Below, piece by piece: positions 17,732 through 27,090 of a DNA stretch of 64,000 bases. A program made the position numbers and the translations under genes. The first letter of the stretch is position 1; the number at the start of each line of letters is the position of its first letter. The notes under the pieces were generated by a model. That model made no database searches. It was given only the letters and a program-made list of their open reading frames with translations, and was not told where the DNA came from. The DNA comes from Plantactinospora endophytica. GTDB taxonomy: Bacteria > Actinomycetota > Actinomycetes > Mycobacteriales > Micromonosporaceae. The stretch lies in NCBI RefSeq assembly GCF_016862915.1, contig NZ_BONW01000002.1, forward strand, positions 186,001-250,000, read 5' to 3'.

Positions 17732-18379
17732 ATGCGTCCCGAACCGTTCGCACACACCATGGACCAGTTGGTGGCCCGGGCCCGCGCGCTGGCGTCGACC
17801 GGGCCACGCCGGCTGCTCGGCATCACCGGCGCACCCGGTGCGGGCAAGTCGACCCTGGCCGGGCTGCTGGTGGCGGCGCTGCCCGGCGTCGCCGAACTGG
17901 TGCCGATGGACGGGTTCCACCTGGCCGACGCCGAACTGCACCGGCTCGGCCGGCACGCCCGCAAGGGTGCGCTCGACACCTTCGACGGTGCCGGCTTCGT
18001 CGCGCTGCTGCGCCGGCTGCGGGCCGGCACCGAGACGGTGTACGCGCCGGAGTTCCGCCGCGAGATCGAGGAGCCGGTCGCCGGGGCGATCCCGGTGCCG
18101 CCGACGGTGCCGCTGCTGGTGGTGGAGGGGAACTACCTGCTGGTACCGGAACCGCCCTGGGCCGAGGTACGCGACCTCCTCGACGAGGTGTGGTTCCTGG
18201 ACCTCGACGAGACCGAACGGTTGCGCCGGTTGACCGAGCGGCACATCGCGTTCGGCCGGGAACCGGTCGAGGCGGCGGACCGGGCCCGGGGCACCGACCA
18301 GCGCAACGCCGAGCTGATCGCCGGTACCGTCGGCCGGGCGGACCTGGTCGTCCGGATGGCACCGTCCAATCCGGCCTGA
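17732..18379 (+). CDS. Nucleoside/sugar kinase of the uridine kinase-panK superfamily
   Basis: 215 residues. A P-loop GAPGAGKS at 33-40 is followed by VPMDGFHLADAELHRLGRHARKGALDTFDGAGF, characteristic of the nucleoside/nucleotide kinase family related to uridine kinase and YggC/FrcK proteins. Later come VVEGNYLLV (Walker B-like) and the lid stretch RRLTERHIAFGR. The substrate could be a nucleoside, fructose or pantothenate-like molecule and cannot be set from sequence. It starts 31 bases after the metG paralogue and is probably co-transcribed. The 240-base gap that follows (18380-18619) holds no gene. Confidence 0.82.
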   Translation: MRPEPFAHTMDQLVARARALASTGPRRLLGITGAPGAGKSTLAGLLVAALPGVAELVPMDGFHLADAELHRLGRHARKGALDTFDGAGFVALLRRLRAGTETVYAPEFRREIEEPVAGAIPVPPTVPLLVVEGNYLLVPEPPWAEVRDLLDEVWFLDLDETERLRRLTERHIAFGREPVEAADRARGTDQRNAELIAGTVGRADLVVRMAPSNPA

Positions 18380-18619
18380 GGCCGGTCCACTGCCCTCGGT
18401 CGGCGACGCGTGATCCGGGCCCGTCCCCGGTGTGCCGATCCGACCCCGTCTCCGGTGATCCATTCCGACCTGTCGCCGTAGGTCCCGGATTGCTCACTGC
18501 CCATCGGTCGATACCAGTACCCGGCGGGGTGATAGCGAAGCGCATCGAGGACTGGTAGACCGATCGGCAAGCTGTTTCGACCGTGTTGCACGCCGTCGGC
18601 GACGATCGGCAGGAGAGCC

Positions 18620-21600
18620 GTGTCAGTTCGGAAACTGTTGGCCGGGTACGCCGGGGTGAACGGCGCGCTGCTGGTGGCCTTCTACGCGCTGCCGGCGCCG
18701 CGTCCACTGGTGACCGCCGCGTTCGGGGTCACCAGCATGGTGGCCGTGGCGGTCGGCATCCGGCGGTACCGGCCGAACCGCGCGTACTCCTGGTGGCTGC
18801 TCGGCACCGCGCTCGGGATCTTCGCCGTCGGCGACACCGTCTACCTGCTCGCCGCGAATCTTCCGCTCGGCGACTCCCGGGCCGACTCCGGGCTCGTCTC
18901 GGACTTCTTCTACCTGGTGATGGTGCCGTTGATCGGTGCCGGACTGCTCGGGCTGACCCGCTCCACCACCGGGGCCCGGGACCGGTCCGGGCTGCTCGAC
19001 TTCCTGATCTTCACCACCGCCGGCGCCTTCCTGCTCTGGGTACTCGTGATCCGGCCGTACCTGATCGGTCCGGGGACGAGCACGTTCGAGCAGTCGGTGC
19101 TGGCCGCGTACGCGCTGCTCGACGTGCTGCTGCTGGCCACCGCCGTACGGGTGGCGGTGACCTCGCGGGGCAGCGTCGCCGGGCTGCTGCTGGCGGCCGG
19201 CGCGGCCGGAATGCTGATCTCCGACCTCGTCTACGGCGCCGCGCTGCTGCGCGGTGACTGGCAGCCGGGCGGCCCGACCGAGTTGGGCTGGCTCTCCTTC
19301 TACGTCGCCTGGGGCGCCGCCGCGCTGCACCCGTCGATGGCGACGCTGACCGAGCCGGCCGCCCCGCCGGACAGCGAGATCGACAAGGGCCGGCTGGTCC
19401 TGCTCGGCATCGCCGCCACGCTCGCCCCGGCGATGCTGCTCTACGAGGTGCTCAACGGCGACGTCCGGGACGGTTCGGTGATCGCCGTCGTCGGCGGTGT
19501 GGTCTTCGCCCTGGTGCTGACCCGGCTCGGCGACGCGGTGGACGGCCACCGGCAGGCGGTCGCCCGGGAGCGGAGCCTGCGGCAGTCCGGCGCCGAACTG
19601 GTGGCCGCGACCGACGCCGCCGGGGTCCGCCGGGCGGTACGGACCGCCGTGGCCCGGCTGGTGCCCCGGCAGTCCGCACACCGGATGGTCTTCTCGATCA
19701 ACCACACCGACGGGGTACCGGCCGCCGCGATGAGCATCTGGGGTCCGGGGATGGCCAGCCCGTCCCCGTTCTATCCGGCGCCGACCGCTGCCGCCGCCCG
19801 GCGCAGCCGGCTGCTCCGGGTCCGGACCCTGCAACCGGCGCTGGCCGAGCAACTCGGGGGCTTCGAGACGGTCGCGCTCTGCCCGCTGGTCGGCGACGGC
19901 CGGGTCGGTGCCGGCGAGGGCGGCCGGGCCAGCGGGGCACCCCGGGTCGGTGCGCTGCTGGTGGCCACCGACAGCCGGCTGCTGCCGACGCTGCGGGACT
20001 CGCTGGAGGTGCTGGCCGCGCAGGCGGCGATGGCACTGGAACGGATCAGCCTGGCCCAGGAGATCAACCGCCGGGACAGCGAGGCGTACTTCCGCAGCCT
20101 GGTGCAGAACGCGGCCGACGTGATCCTGATCGTCGACGACGACCACCAGGTCCGGTACGCCAGCCCGTCGGTACGGACGGTGCTCGGCATCGAGCCGGCG
20201 GACTGCACCGACCTGGCCACCGTGCTCTCCCCCGAGGACCAGCTCCCGGTCGTCGCCCTGCTCGACTCGGCCCTCGCCGACGCGGACCGTCGCGCACTCG
20301 ACTGGAGCGTACGGCGGCCCGACGGGCAGCGGGTGCAGCTCGAGGTGACCTGTCGGGACCTGCGAAAGGACCGCACGGTACGCGGCTTCGTGCTGACCAT
20401 GCGGGACATCACCGAGCGGGTACGGCTGGAGCAGGAGCTGACCCACCGGGCGGTGCACGACTCGCTGACCGGGCTGGCCAACCGGGCGTCCTATCAGGAC
20501 CAGGTGTACGAGGCGGTGGAGAAGGCCCGGGACGGCGACCGTACCGTCGGCACGCTCTCCATCGACCTGGACGAGTTCACCGCCGTCAACGACACCCACG
20601 GGCACGCCATCGGCGACGCGCTGCTGATCGCCGCCGGGGAGCGGCTGCGCGAGATCGTCGGCCCGAACGACCTGGTGGCCCGGCTCGGCGGCGACGAGTT
20701 CGCGGTGCTGATCCCGGAGGCGGACGATCCGGAGCAGGTCGAGCGGGTCGCAGACCACCTGGTCCGGGCGCTCGCCGAACCGCTGGAGGTCGGCGACACC
20801 GTGGTCAACGGGTCGGTCAGCATCGGGGTGGCCACCAGCGCCGACGCGAGCGACGCCGGTGAGCTGCTGCAACGCGCCGACCTGGCGCTATACGTCGCCA
20901 AGGGGGCCGGCAAGGGGCGCTGGTGCCGCTACCAGTCCGAGCTGCACACCGCGATCGTGGAGCGGCTGGAGCTGCGGGCCGCGCTGACCGAGGCGGTGCA
21001 GAAGCTCAGCTTCTCGGTCGACTACCAGCCGATCGTGGACATGCGTACCGGGGTGGCGGTCGGGTTCGAGGCGCTGGCCCGGTGGCACCATCCGGCCCGG
21101 GGACCGGTGCCGCCGGAGCTGTTCATCGGGCTGGCCGAGGAGACCGGGCTGATCGAGCCGATCGGGGACTACGTGTTGCGCCAGGCGGCCGGTGCGGTGG
21201 CCCGCTGGCGGGCGGAGCGGGGCGACATGAGTGCGCCGTACGTGAGCATCAACGTCTCGGCCCGGCAACTCCGTACCCCGGGCTTCGTCGGCACCGTACG
21301 CGGGGCGCTGGCCGCCGCCGAGGTACCGCCGGACCGGGTGATGCTGGAGATCACCGAGAGCCTGCTGCTGCGGGACCAGGAGCCGGTCTGGGCCGAGTTG
21401 TCCGAGCTGCGCTCCCTCGGCCTGCGGGTCGCCATCGACGACTTCGGCACCGGGTTCTCGTCGCTGAGCTACCTCCAGCAGATGCCGGCCGACGTACTCA
21501 AGATCGACCGGTCGTTCACCGAGACGGTGGCCTCGTCGCGGCGGCAGCGGCTGCTGGTGGAGGGGATCATCCGACTGGCCGGCACGCTGGGCCTGGACAT

Positions 21601-21775
21601 CATCGCCGAGGGGGTGGAGACCGAGGCGGTCCGGACCATCCTGCTCGACATGGGCTGCGCCTCTGGCCAGGGCTACCTCTTCTCCCGGCCGCTCAAGGAC
21701 CGGGACGTACTGGGCTGGCTCGGCGACGGGCCCGCGCCCGGCGCCCTGCCCAAGCCCCGCCCGGCCACCGACTGA
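18620..21775 (+). CDS. Membrane-bound GGDEF-EAL cyclic-di-GMP signalling protein with PAS domain
   Basis: 1051 residues. Eight or nine hydrophobic helices occupy about 1-310. A GAF-like region follows, then a PAS domain (about 485-610, YFRSLVQNAADVILIVDDDHQVRY), a GGDEF domain with an intact active site (RLGGDEF, 688-694) and an EAL domain (FEALARW, E817-L819; DDFGTGFSSL; EGVET). Both catalytic motifs look complete, so the protein may make and degrade c-di-GMP. The allosteric RxxD site before GGDEF is absent (GPND), so product inhibition is unlikely. The GTG follows AGGAGAG. It is monocistronic. The stop codon lies in a 17-bp tandem duplication. Confidence 0.94.
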   Translation: MSVRKLLAGYAGVNGALLVAFYALPAPRPLVTAAFGVTSMVAVAVGIRRYRPNRAYSWWLLGTALGIFAVGDTVYLLAANLPLGDSRADSGLVSDFFYLVMVPLIGAGLLGLTRSTTGARDRSGLLDFLIFTTAGAFLLWVLVIRPYLIGPGTSTFEQSVLAAYALLDVLLLATAVRVAVTSRGSVAGLLLAAGAAGMLISDLVYGAALLRGDWQPGGPTELGWLSFYVAWGAAALHPSMATLTEPAAPPDSEIDKGRLVLLGIAATLAPAMLLYEVLNGDVRDGSVIAVVGGVVFALVLTRLGDAVDGHRQAVARERSLRQSGAELVAATDAAGVRRAVRTAVARLVPRQSAHRMVFSINHTDGVPAAAMSIWGPGMASPSPFYPAPTAAAARRSRLLRVRTLQPALAEQLGGFETVALCPLVGDGRVGAGEGGRASGAPRVGALLVATDSRLLPTLRDSLEVLAAQAAMALERISLAQEINRRDSEAYFRSLVQNAADVILIVDDDHQVRYASPSVRTVLGIEPADCTDLATVLSPEDQLPVVALLDSALADADRRALDWSVRRPDGQRVQLEVTCRDLRKDRTVRGFVLTMRDITERVRLEQELTHRAVHDSLTGLANRASYQDQVYEAVEKARDGDRTVGTLSIDLDEFTAVNDTHGHAIGDALLIAAGERLREIVGPNDLVARLGGDEFAVLIPEADDPEQVERVADHLVRALAEPLEVGDTVVNGSVSIGVATSADASDAGELLQRADLALYVAKGAGKGRWCRYQSELHTAIVERLELRAALTEAVQKLSFSVDYQPIVDMRTGVAVGFEALARWHHPARGPVPPELFIGLAEETGLIEPIGDYVLRQAAGAVARWRAERGDMSAPYVSINVSARQLRTPGFVGTVRGALAAAEVPPDRVMLEITESLLLRDQEPVWAELSELRSLGLRVAIDDFGTGFSSLSYLQQMPADVLKIDRSFTETVASSRRQRLLVEGIIRLAGTLGLDIIAEGVETEAVRTILLDMGCASGQGYLFSRPLKDRDVLGWLGDGPAPGALPKPRPATD

Positions 21776-21797
21776 CGCCGGCCACCGACTGGCGCCG
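21764..21797. repeat. 17-bp tandem duplication spanning the GGDEF-EAL stop codon
   Basis: Copies at 21764-21780 and 21781-21797 are identical except at one base, which turns the TGA stop of the first copy into TGG in the second (CCACCGACTGACGCCG versus CCACCGACTGGCGCCG). Confidence 0.85.
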
Positions 21798-21869
21798 GCT
21801 GCCGGCCGGTCGCTCCTGGCCGGGCTGCTGCCGAGGACGTTCCGAGCGGTGGGGAAGCTGGCGACGCGT

Positions 21870-22457
21870 TCAGTCGGCCGTCGGGGTCACCGAACGCTGG
21901 ACCCGGGCCGGGTTGCCGACCGCGACGACGCCGGGCGGCAGGTCCCGGGTGACCACGCTGCCGGCGCCGACCACGGTGTCCGGGCCGATGGTGACGCCGC
22001 CGAGCACGATCACCCCGCCGCCGAGCCAGACGTTGTCGCCGACGGTGATCGGCCGGGCCGCCTCCCAGCCGGCCCGGCGCTGCGCCGGATCGAGCGGGTG
22101 GTACGGGGTGAGCAGTTGCACGTTCGGCCCGATCTGGACGTCGGCGCCGATCTCGATGGCGGCGACGTCGAGCAGTACGGCGTTGAAGTTCAGGTACGAC
22201 CGGTCGCCGATCCGGATCTGCGTGCCGTAGTCGCAGTAGAAGGGCGGCCGGACCACCACCCGGTCACCGACCGCACCGAGCAGGGCGCGCAACAGTGCCT
22301 GGTGCCGCTCCGGCCGGTCGGCCGGGGTCGAGTTGTAGTCCTGCACCAGCAGGGCGGCGCGGCGGGTCAGCGCGACGAGTTCCGGGTCGTCTGCCCGGTA
22401 GAGGTCACCGGCGAGCATCCGCTCCCGCTGGGAGCGCGGATCCGCGCCGGAGGCCAT
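21870..22457 (-). CDS. Sugar O-acetyltransferase, maltose/galactoside acetyltransferase type (left-handed beta-helix)
   Basis: 195 residues. The N-terminal Mac domain (RERMLAGDLYRADDPELVALTRRA) and hexapeptide repeats (VQIGPNVQLLTPYHP, GDNVWLGGGVIVLGGVTIG, NPARV) mark a maltose/galactoside/NodL-type O-acetyltransferase that uses acetyl-CoA. The catalytic His is in TPYHPLD. The gene begins 17 bases after dapD on the same strand and is likely co-transcribed, but there is no known link to lysine synthesis. A GTG at 22460 directly before the ATG is an equally possible start. Confidence 0.9.
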   Translation of the reverse strand: MASGADPRSQRERMLAGDLYRADDPELVALTRRAALLVQDYNSTPADRPERHQALLRALLGAVGDRVVVRPPFYCDYGTQIRIGDRSYLNFNAVLLDVAAIEIGADVQIGPNVQLLTPYHPLDPAQRRAGWEAARPITVGDNVWLGGGVIVLGGVTIGPDTVVGAGSVVTRDLPPGVVAVGNPARVQRSVTPTAD

Positions 22458-22473
22458 CACCGGACCGGCCCGC

Positions 22474-23427
22474 TCAGTCGTTGGCGTGCAGCGCGGCGTT
22501 CAGCTCGATGCCCCGGCCGGTACGCGGCTTCGCCTCCAGCGCGCCGGTCACCGAGTTGCGCCAGAACAGCAGCCCGTCGACCCCGGACAGCTCGCGGGCC
22601 TTGACCACCCGGCCGTCCGGCAGGGTCACCTTGGAACCGGCGGTGATGTAGCAGCCGGCCTCGACCACACAGTCGTCGCCGAGCGAGATGCCGATCCCGG
22701 CGTTGGCGCCGAGCAGGCTCCGCTCGCCGATCCGGACCTTCTCCTTGCCGCCGCCGGAGAGGGTACCCATGATCGAGGCGCCCGCGCCGACGTCGGAGCC
22801 GTCCCCGACCACCACACCGGCGACGATCCGGCCCTCCACCATCGAGGCGCCCAGGGTGCCGGCGTTGAAGTTGCAGAAGCCCTCGTGCATCACGGTGGTG
22901 CCGCTGGCCAGGTGCGCGCCGAGGCGTACCCGGTCGGCGTCGGCGATCCGGACCCCGGACGGGACGACGTAGTCGGTCATCCGGGGGAACTTGTCGACCC
23001 CGTAGACGGCCAGGTGCCGGCCGGCGGCCCGCTCGATCACCCGCAGCTCGTCGACCCGCTCCGGCGGGCACGGCCCGGCCGAGGTCCAGGCGACGTTCGC
23101 CAGCAGGCCGAAGATGCCGTCGAGGTTCAGCTCGTTGGGCCGGACCAGGCGGTGGGAGAGCAGGTGCAGCCGGAGGTACGCGTCGGCGGCGTCCTTGATC
23201 GGGTCGGCCAGCGAGCCGATCTCGGTGACCACCACGGCGGTACGCAGCCCCGGCAGCGCCCGGTCGCCGATCGCACCCGGCGGCAGGTCGAGTACGTCAC
23301 CGTCCTCGCCGGCCACCAGCGGAGAGGAACCGAGGCCGAGCTTGCCGGTCGGATACCACGTGTCGAGCACCTGGTCCCCGGCGAGCGTGGCCACTCCGAT
23401 TCCCCAGGCGGGCTGTTCGGTCGTCAC
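22474..23427 (-). CDS. dapD: 2,3,4,5-tetrahydropyridine-2,6-dicarboxylate N-succinyltransferase
   Basis: 317 residues, matching the actinobacterial DapD type. An N-terminal region ([19 protein letters not shown]) precedes a left-handed beta-helix with hexapeptide repeats and the hallmark [25 protein letters not shown], then [18 protein letters not shown] and [14 protein letters not shown]. It succinylates tetrahydrodipicolinate with succinyl-CoA, the step before DapC. It is divergent from dapE, 116 bases apart, as in Rv1201c-Rv1202. Confidence 0.96.
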   Translation of the reverse strand: MTTEQPAWGIGVATLAGDQVLDTWYPTGKLGLGSSPLVAGEDGDVLDLPPGAIGDRALPGLRTAVVVTEIGSLADPIKDAADAYLRLHLLSHRLVRPNELNLDGIFGLLANVAWTSAGPCPPERVDELRVIERAAGRHLAVYGVDKFPRMTDYVVPSGVRIADADRVRLGAHLASGTTVMHEGFCNFNAGTLGASMVEGRIVAGVVVGDGSDVGAGASIMGTLSGGGKEKVRIGERSLLGANAGIGISLGDDCVVEAGCYITAGSKVTLPDGRVVKARELSGVDGLLFWRNSVTGALEAKPRTGRGIELNAALHAND

Positions 23428-23529
23428 CGGGTCTACCTCTCCGTCATCCGTCTGGAACTCCGGCTCAGCCGTGAGTGTGGAACGTCATTTCCGGGCCTCG
23501 GACGCGTCCCGCCGATACGACCTTGACGG

Positions 23530-23535
23530 TACCGT
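23530..23535 (+). promoter_or_regulatory. -10 box of dapE (probably leaderless)
   Basis: TACCGT lies eight bases before the ATG at 23544 and no ribosome site precedes that ATG. The box sits in the short dapD-dapE divergent region. Confidence 0.5.
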
Positions 23536-23543
23536 CTCCCACC

Positions 23544-24617
23544 ATGGAGAACCCGCTCACCCCCGAGGTGTTGGCCGATCCGGTGGCGTTGACCCGCGCC
23601 CTGGTCGACATCGAGTCCGTCTCGCGCGACGAGAAGGAGATCGCGGACTGCGTCGAGGAGGTGCTCAGGAACGTCCCGCACCTGACCGTGGCGCGGCACA
23701 GCAACACGATCATGGCCCGTACCGACCTGGGTCGGGCCCAGCGGGTGGTGCTGGCGGGGCATCTCGACACCGTGCCGCTGAACAACAACTTCCCGTCCAC
23801 CGTGCAGGGCGACCTGATCTACGGCTGCGGCACCTCGGACATGAAGTCCGGGGTGGCGTACGCGCTGCACCTGGCGGTGAGCGTGCCCGAGCCCCGGTAC
23901 GACGTGACCTACTTCTTCTACGAGGCCGAGGAGATCGAGTCCCGCTACAACGGGCTGACCCTGGTCGCGCAGGCGCATCCGGAGTGGCTGACCGCCGACT
24001 TCGCGGTACTGCTGGAGCCCACCCACGGGGTGGTGGAGGCGGGCTGCCAGGGCACCATGCGGGCGATCGTCAGCGCGACCGGCCGGCGGGCGCACTCGGC
24101 CCGCTCGTGGAACGGGGTGAACGCGATCCACGGGATCGGCGGCGCGCTCAACCGACTGGCCGGGTACCAGGCCCGGATGGTCACCATCGACGGCTGCGTG
24201 TACCGCGAGGGGATGAACGCGGTCCGGATCAGCGGAGGCGTCGCCGGCAACGTGGTACCGGACCTCTGCGAGATGGAGGTGAACTACCGGTTCGCGCCGG
24301 ACCGGACGGCCGAGGAGGCGGAGGCGCACGTACGCGAGGTCTTCGACGGCTATCTGGTCCGGGTGACCGACTCGGCGCCCGGGGCGCTGCCGGGGCTGAC
24401 CGCGGCACCGGCCCGGGAGTTCCTGACGGCGGTCGGCGCGGACCCGATCGGCAAGCTGGGCTGGACGGACGTGTCGCGGTTCGCCGCGCTGGGCATCCCG
24501 GCGCTGAACTTCGGGCCGGGCGACCCGAACCTGGCGCACGCCCCAGACGAACACGTCGAGATCGGCAAGATCCGGGACGGCGCGGCCACCCTGCACCGCT
24601 GGCTCGCCTCGCACTAA
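23544..24617 (+). CDS. dapE: Succinyl-diaminopimelate desuccinylase (M20 family)
   Basis: 357 residues. A zinc hydrolase of the M20 family that frees LL-diaminopimelate from its succinyl derivative. Metal-site motifs: VVLAGHLDTVPLN, IYGCGTSDMKSG and YFFYEAEEIESRYNGL (catalytic Glu), LLEPTHGVVEAGCQG and the late HAPDEHVEIGKI. The dimerisation domain contains AHSARSWNGVNAIHG. With dapC and dapD in the same 16 kb it supplies three consecutive steps of the succinylase pathway. A 15-bp terminator stem follows 42 bases after the stop. Confidence 0.95.
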   Translation: MENPLTPEVLADPVALTRALVDIESVSRDEKEIADCVEEVLRNVPHLTVARHSNTIMARTDLGRAQRVVLAGHLDTVPLNNNFPSTVQGDLIYGCGTSDMKSGVAYALHLAVSVPEPRYDVTYFFYEAEEIESRYNGLTLVAQAHPEWLTADFAVLLEPTHGVVEAGCQGTMRAIVSATGRRAHSARSWNGVNAIHGIGGALNRLAGYQARMVTIDGCVYREGMNAVRISGGVAGNVVPDLCEMEVNYRFAPDRTAEEAEAHVREVFDGYLVRVTDSAPGALPGLTAAPAREFLTAVGADPIGKLGWTDVSRFAALGIPALNFGPGDPNLAHAPDEHVEIGKIRDGAATLHRWLASH

Positions 24618-24659
24618 GCCGGCAGCGGGATTACCCGTCGAGCTGGGAGATTTGGGTCC

Positions 24660-24700
24660 GGTGCCGGCCGGCGGTGGCCCCTTTGCCGCCGGCCGGCACC
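24660..24700. terminator. Bidirectional terminator between dapE and the small convergent ORF
   Basis: A perfect 15-bp stem (core GTGCCGGCCGGCGG) with an 11-base loop that contains CCCCTTT. It lies between two convergent genes. Confidence 0.8.
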
Positions 24701-24728
24701 AGCTTCCCCGTGCTATCCGGTCGGCGGA

Positions 24729-24893
24729 CTACCCGTCGACGTGCTGCTGGTTACGCGATTCGTGCTCCCGCCCCGGCTCGCTGTCGTCGGCACCGATCGG
24801 CGCGGCGTTGCGCGCCATCCGGCGCTCGGCGACCACCGCCCGGATCCGGCGCTGCATCTGTCGTCGAAGCCGGATGATCTCCCCGCTGGTCAT
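24729..24893 (-). CDS. Small basic hypothetical protein (54 aa)
   Basis: The ORF encodes a 54-residue peptide starting MTSGEIIRLRRQMQRRIRAV and ending in an acidic/polar tail. The first 30 residues form an amphipathic, strongly basic helix. GGGG precedes the ATG at good distance. It fills a gap between dapE and the LOG gene that would otherwise be 450 bases, and is bounded by a terminator at its 3' end. No function is recognised; nucleic-acid or membrane binding is possible. Confidence 0.6.
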   Translation of the reverse strand: MTSGEIIRLRRQMQRRIRAVVAERRMARNAAPIGADDSEPGREHESRNQQHVDG

Positions 24894-25052
24894 CACAGTT
24901 CCCCCCGAAGGTGCGCGGCCGTGTTGTGGGCGCCGCGCGTTCCCCCTTGTGTGCTTGGTAAGACGCCGGCCAGCACCGTTTGGTTGCGTCGGTGCTGGAT
25001 GTTCGTCCTGTGACGTACCGGATCACGCCACCCCGCCCGTGGTCCACCGGAT

Positions 25053-25058
25053 TACGGT
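25053..25058 (+). promoter_or_regulatory. -10 box of the LOG-family gene (leaderless)
   Basis: TACGGT is followed by seven bases and the ATG at 25066. A 9-bp inverted repeat (24970-24978 with 24990-24998) lies about 55 bases upstream. Confidence 0.5.
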
Positions 25059-25065
25059 GGACCCC

Positions 25066-25917
25066 ATGAACCACAGCGAGCGGCGAAACCGCAGCCGGGG
25101 ACCGGGACCGGAACGGCACCGGGGCGCGGTCACCCTGCGCCGCGAGGCGATCCCGGTGAGTACGGCGGACCAGCGGCTGCTCGACTCCCGGAGCCGGGGC
25201 GACTGGAAGACCAAGGACGCCTGGCGGGCACTGCGGATCCTGTCGGAGTTCGTGGAGGGCTTCGACACCCTGGCCGACCTGCCCCCGGCGGTAAGCGTCT
25301 TCGGCTCGGCCCGCAGCAAGCCGGACAGCCCCGAGTGCGTACTCGCCGAGGAGCTGGGGGCGGCGCTCGCCGCCGCAGGCTACGCGGTGATCACGGGTGG
25401 CGGGCCCGGCGTGATGGAGGCCGCCAACCGGGGCGCCACCGAGGCGGGCGGGCTGTCGGTCGGGCTCGGCATCGAGTTGCCGTTCGAGCAGGGCATCAAC
25501 GACTGGGTCGACATGGCGATCGACTTCCGGTACTTCTTCGCCCGCAAGACCATGTTCGTCAAGTACGCCCAGGCGTTCGTGGTGTTGCCGGGCGGGTTCG
25601 GCACCCTGGACGAGCTGTTCGAGGCGCTGACCCTGGTGCAGACCGGCAAGGTGACCCGGTTCCCGGTGGTCCTGATGGGTACGGCGTACTGGAGCGGGCT
25701 GCTCGACTGGCTCCGGGACACGCTCGCGGCCGACGGCAAGATCGGTCTTGCCGATCTCGAACTGATCATCGTGACGGACGACGTGAACGCCGCCGTCCGG
25801 CACATCATCGAGGCGGACGCGGCCCTGGCCGCCGAGCAGGAGGCGTTGCAGGAGACCGCGATCGCCCAGGCCGAGGCCGCCCAGCAGTCGGCTGCCGGCC
25901 GGCGCGACTCCCGCTGA
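25066..25917 (+). CDS. LOG-family (TIGR00730) Rossmann protein, cytokinin riboside 5'-monophosphate phosphoribohydrolase-like
   Basis: 283 residues. The family hydrolyses N-glycosidic bonds of nucleoside monophosphates. Signatures: VSVFGSARSKPDSPE, VITGGGPGVMEAANRGATEAGG and the catalytic VLPGGFGTLDELFEALTLVQTGK. About 45 basic residues precede the fold and may be disordered. The start at 25066 follows a TACGGT box at leaderless spacing; in-frame codons further upstream lack signals. Its position after dapE matches Rv1205 in M. tuberculosis as recalled. Confidence 0.92.
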   Translation: MNHSERRNRSRGPGPERHRGAVTLRREAIPVSTADQRLLDSRSRGDWKTKDAWRALRILSEFVEGFDTLADLPPAVSVFGSARSKPDSPECVLAEELGAALAAAGYAVITGGGPGVMEAANRGATEAGGLSVGLGIELPFEQGINDWVDMAIDFRYFFARKTMFVKYAQAFVVLPGGFGTLDELFEALTLVQTGKVTRFPVVLMGTAYWSGLLDWLRDTLAADGKIGLADLELIIVTDDVNAAVRHIIEADAALAAEQEALQETAIAQAEAAQQSAAGRRDSR

Positions 25918-25930
25918 CCCGCCGAATTGG

Positions 25931-25965
25931 CGGCGCGGCCCACCCCCCGTGGGTGGGCCGCGCCG
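25931..25965. terminator. Terminator between LOG gene and convergent secreted-protein gene
   Basis: Perfect 15-bp stem (core GGCGCGGCCCACCC) with a 5-base loop, 14 bases after the LOG stop and directly before the 3' end of the opposing gene. Confidence 0.8.
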
Positions 25966-25975
25966 GTGACTCCGT

Positions 25976-26353
25976 TCAGGACAGCACCTGGATGCTTCCC
26001 GGTGAGAAGACCGTGGAGTCGCCGGGCGGAAGGGCGATCGACGGAAAGCCGGTGCAGAACCCTCCGGTGTAGACCACGATCGTGGCGTCGGTCTGGTTCC
26101 GTACGGTGGTCCCCGGCGGCAGCGCGCCGCGTAGCTGGTGGCAGCCGGCCGGCGGGTTGACCAGTACGGCGATCGGGCCGGTCGGACCACCGACGGTGAC
26201 CCGGCCGGTGGCGGCGAGGCCGGGCGAGGCGGCGAACCCGACCGCCGCAGCGGCCAGGACACCGACGACGGCCACCCGGGCCGTCCGGCGTCCGGCGCCC
26301 GTCCGGCGGGTCGTCGTGCCGCCTTCCACCGGCGCTGCCTCGGAAATGTGCAT
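25976..26353 (-). CDS. Small secreted hypothetical protein
   Basis: 125 residues. A long N-region and hydrophobic core (ARVAVVGVLAAAAVGFAAS) followed by SPGLAATG suggest export. The mature part of about 75 residues contains two Cys that could form a disulphide (PAGCHQL and GGFCTGF) and reads as a small beta-rich domain (VTVGGPTGPIAVLVNPPAG). The ATG follows GGGGAGGAG. No family recognised. Confidence 0.75.
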   Translation of the reverse strand: MHISEAAPVEGGTTTRRTGAGRRTARVAVVGVLAAAAVGFAASPGLAATGRVTVGGPTGPIAVLVNPPAGCHQLRGALPPGTTVRNQTDATIVVYTGGFCTGFPSIALPPGDSTVFSPGSIQVLS

Positions 26354-26671
26354 GAAGCTCCTCCCCAGGATGGAAACGCTGTCGAACGTTCGCCGGCCGC
26401 CGTTGCCGGAGCGTCGGCGGTTGGCGGCTGGCCCGCACGTTACGGCCGGTGGGCTTCATCTCGCTTTCACCTGACTTGCGGCGCGGGTACGCGAGCGCGC
26501 ACCGCCGTCCGTCCTCCCGGAACGTCGGACGGAGCCTCGGTGGGGTCACCCGGACAGGTCGGCCGCTGCACGCAGGGCCGTGTGCAGGTCCTCGCAGTTC
26601 GGTTCCGTCGCGTGCCCGCGCGTCGAATGCCGGGATACGGCCGGGTCGCCGACGCCGCTCGCGGGGCCGGC
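26354..26671. other. Intergenic region, 318 bp, no gene seen
   Basis: It lies upstream of the secreted-protein gene and after the 3' end of the VOC-protein gene, both on the minus strand. No convincing ORF, repeat or strong hairpin was found. It must carry the promoter of the secreted-protein gene. Confidence 0.5.
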
Positions 26672-27085
26672 TCAGCCCCTGGGCTGGTTGAACCGGACCT
26701 CGTTGCCGGCCGGGTCACGGAACGCGCAGTCGCGTACCCCGTACGCCTGGTCGATCGGCTCCTGGACGACGTCGGCGCCGGCCGCCGAAATGCGCGCGAA
26801 CGTCGCGTCGCAGTCGTCGGTCCAGAACACCATGCGGCCGTAGACGCCCTTGGCCATCAGGTCGGAGACGGCGTCGCGGTCCCCGGTCGACATGTTCGGG
26901 TTCGCGTGCGGGGGTTCGAGCACGATGTCGACGTCCGGCTGGGCCGGCGAGCCGACCGTCACCCAGCGCATGTCGCCGTACCCGACGTCGTTGCGGATCT
27001 CCAGGCCGAGGACGTCGCGGTAGAACGTGATCGCCTTCTCGTGGTCGTCGACGGCCAGGAAGGTGTGCGAAAGTCTGATGTCCAT
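26672..27085 (-). CDS. VOC-family (glyoxalase/bleomycin-resistance fold) protein
   Basis: 137 residues with the paired beta-alpha-beta-beta-beta pattern of the vicinal oxygen chelate family: DIRLSHTFLAVDDHEKAITFYRDVLGLEI at the start and the second module ending in YGVRDCAFRDPAGNEVRFNQ. His7 and the late Glu are likely metal ligands. It begins five bases after the 3' end of the AraC-type gene, and the pair probably forms one transcript, a common arrangement for small detoxification enzymes. The substrate is unknown. Confidence 0.9.
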   Translation of the reverse strand: MDIRLSHTFLAVDDHEKAITFYRDVLGLEIRNDVGYGDMRWVTVGSPAQPDVDIVLEPPHANPNMSTGDRDAVSDLMAKGVYGRMVFWTDDCDATFARISAAGADVVQEPIDQAYGVRDCAFRDPAGNEVRFNQPRG

Positions 27086-27090
27086 GCAGG

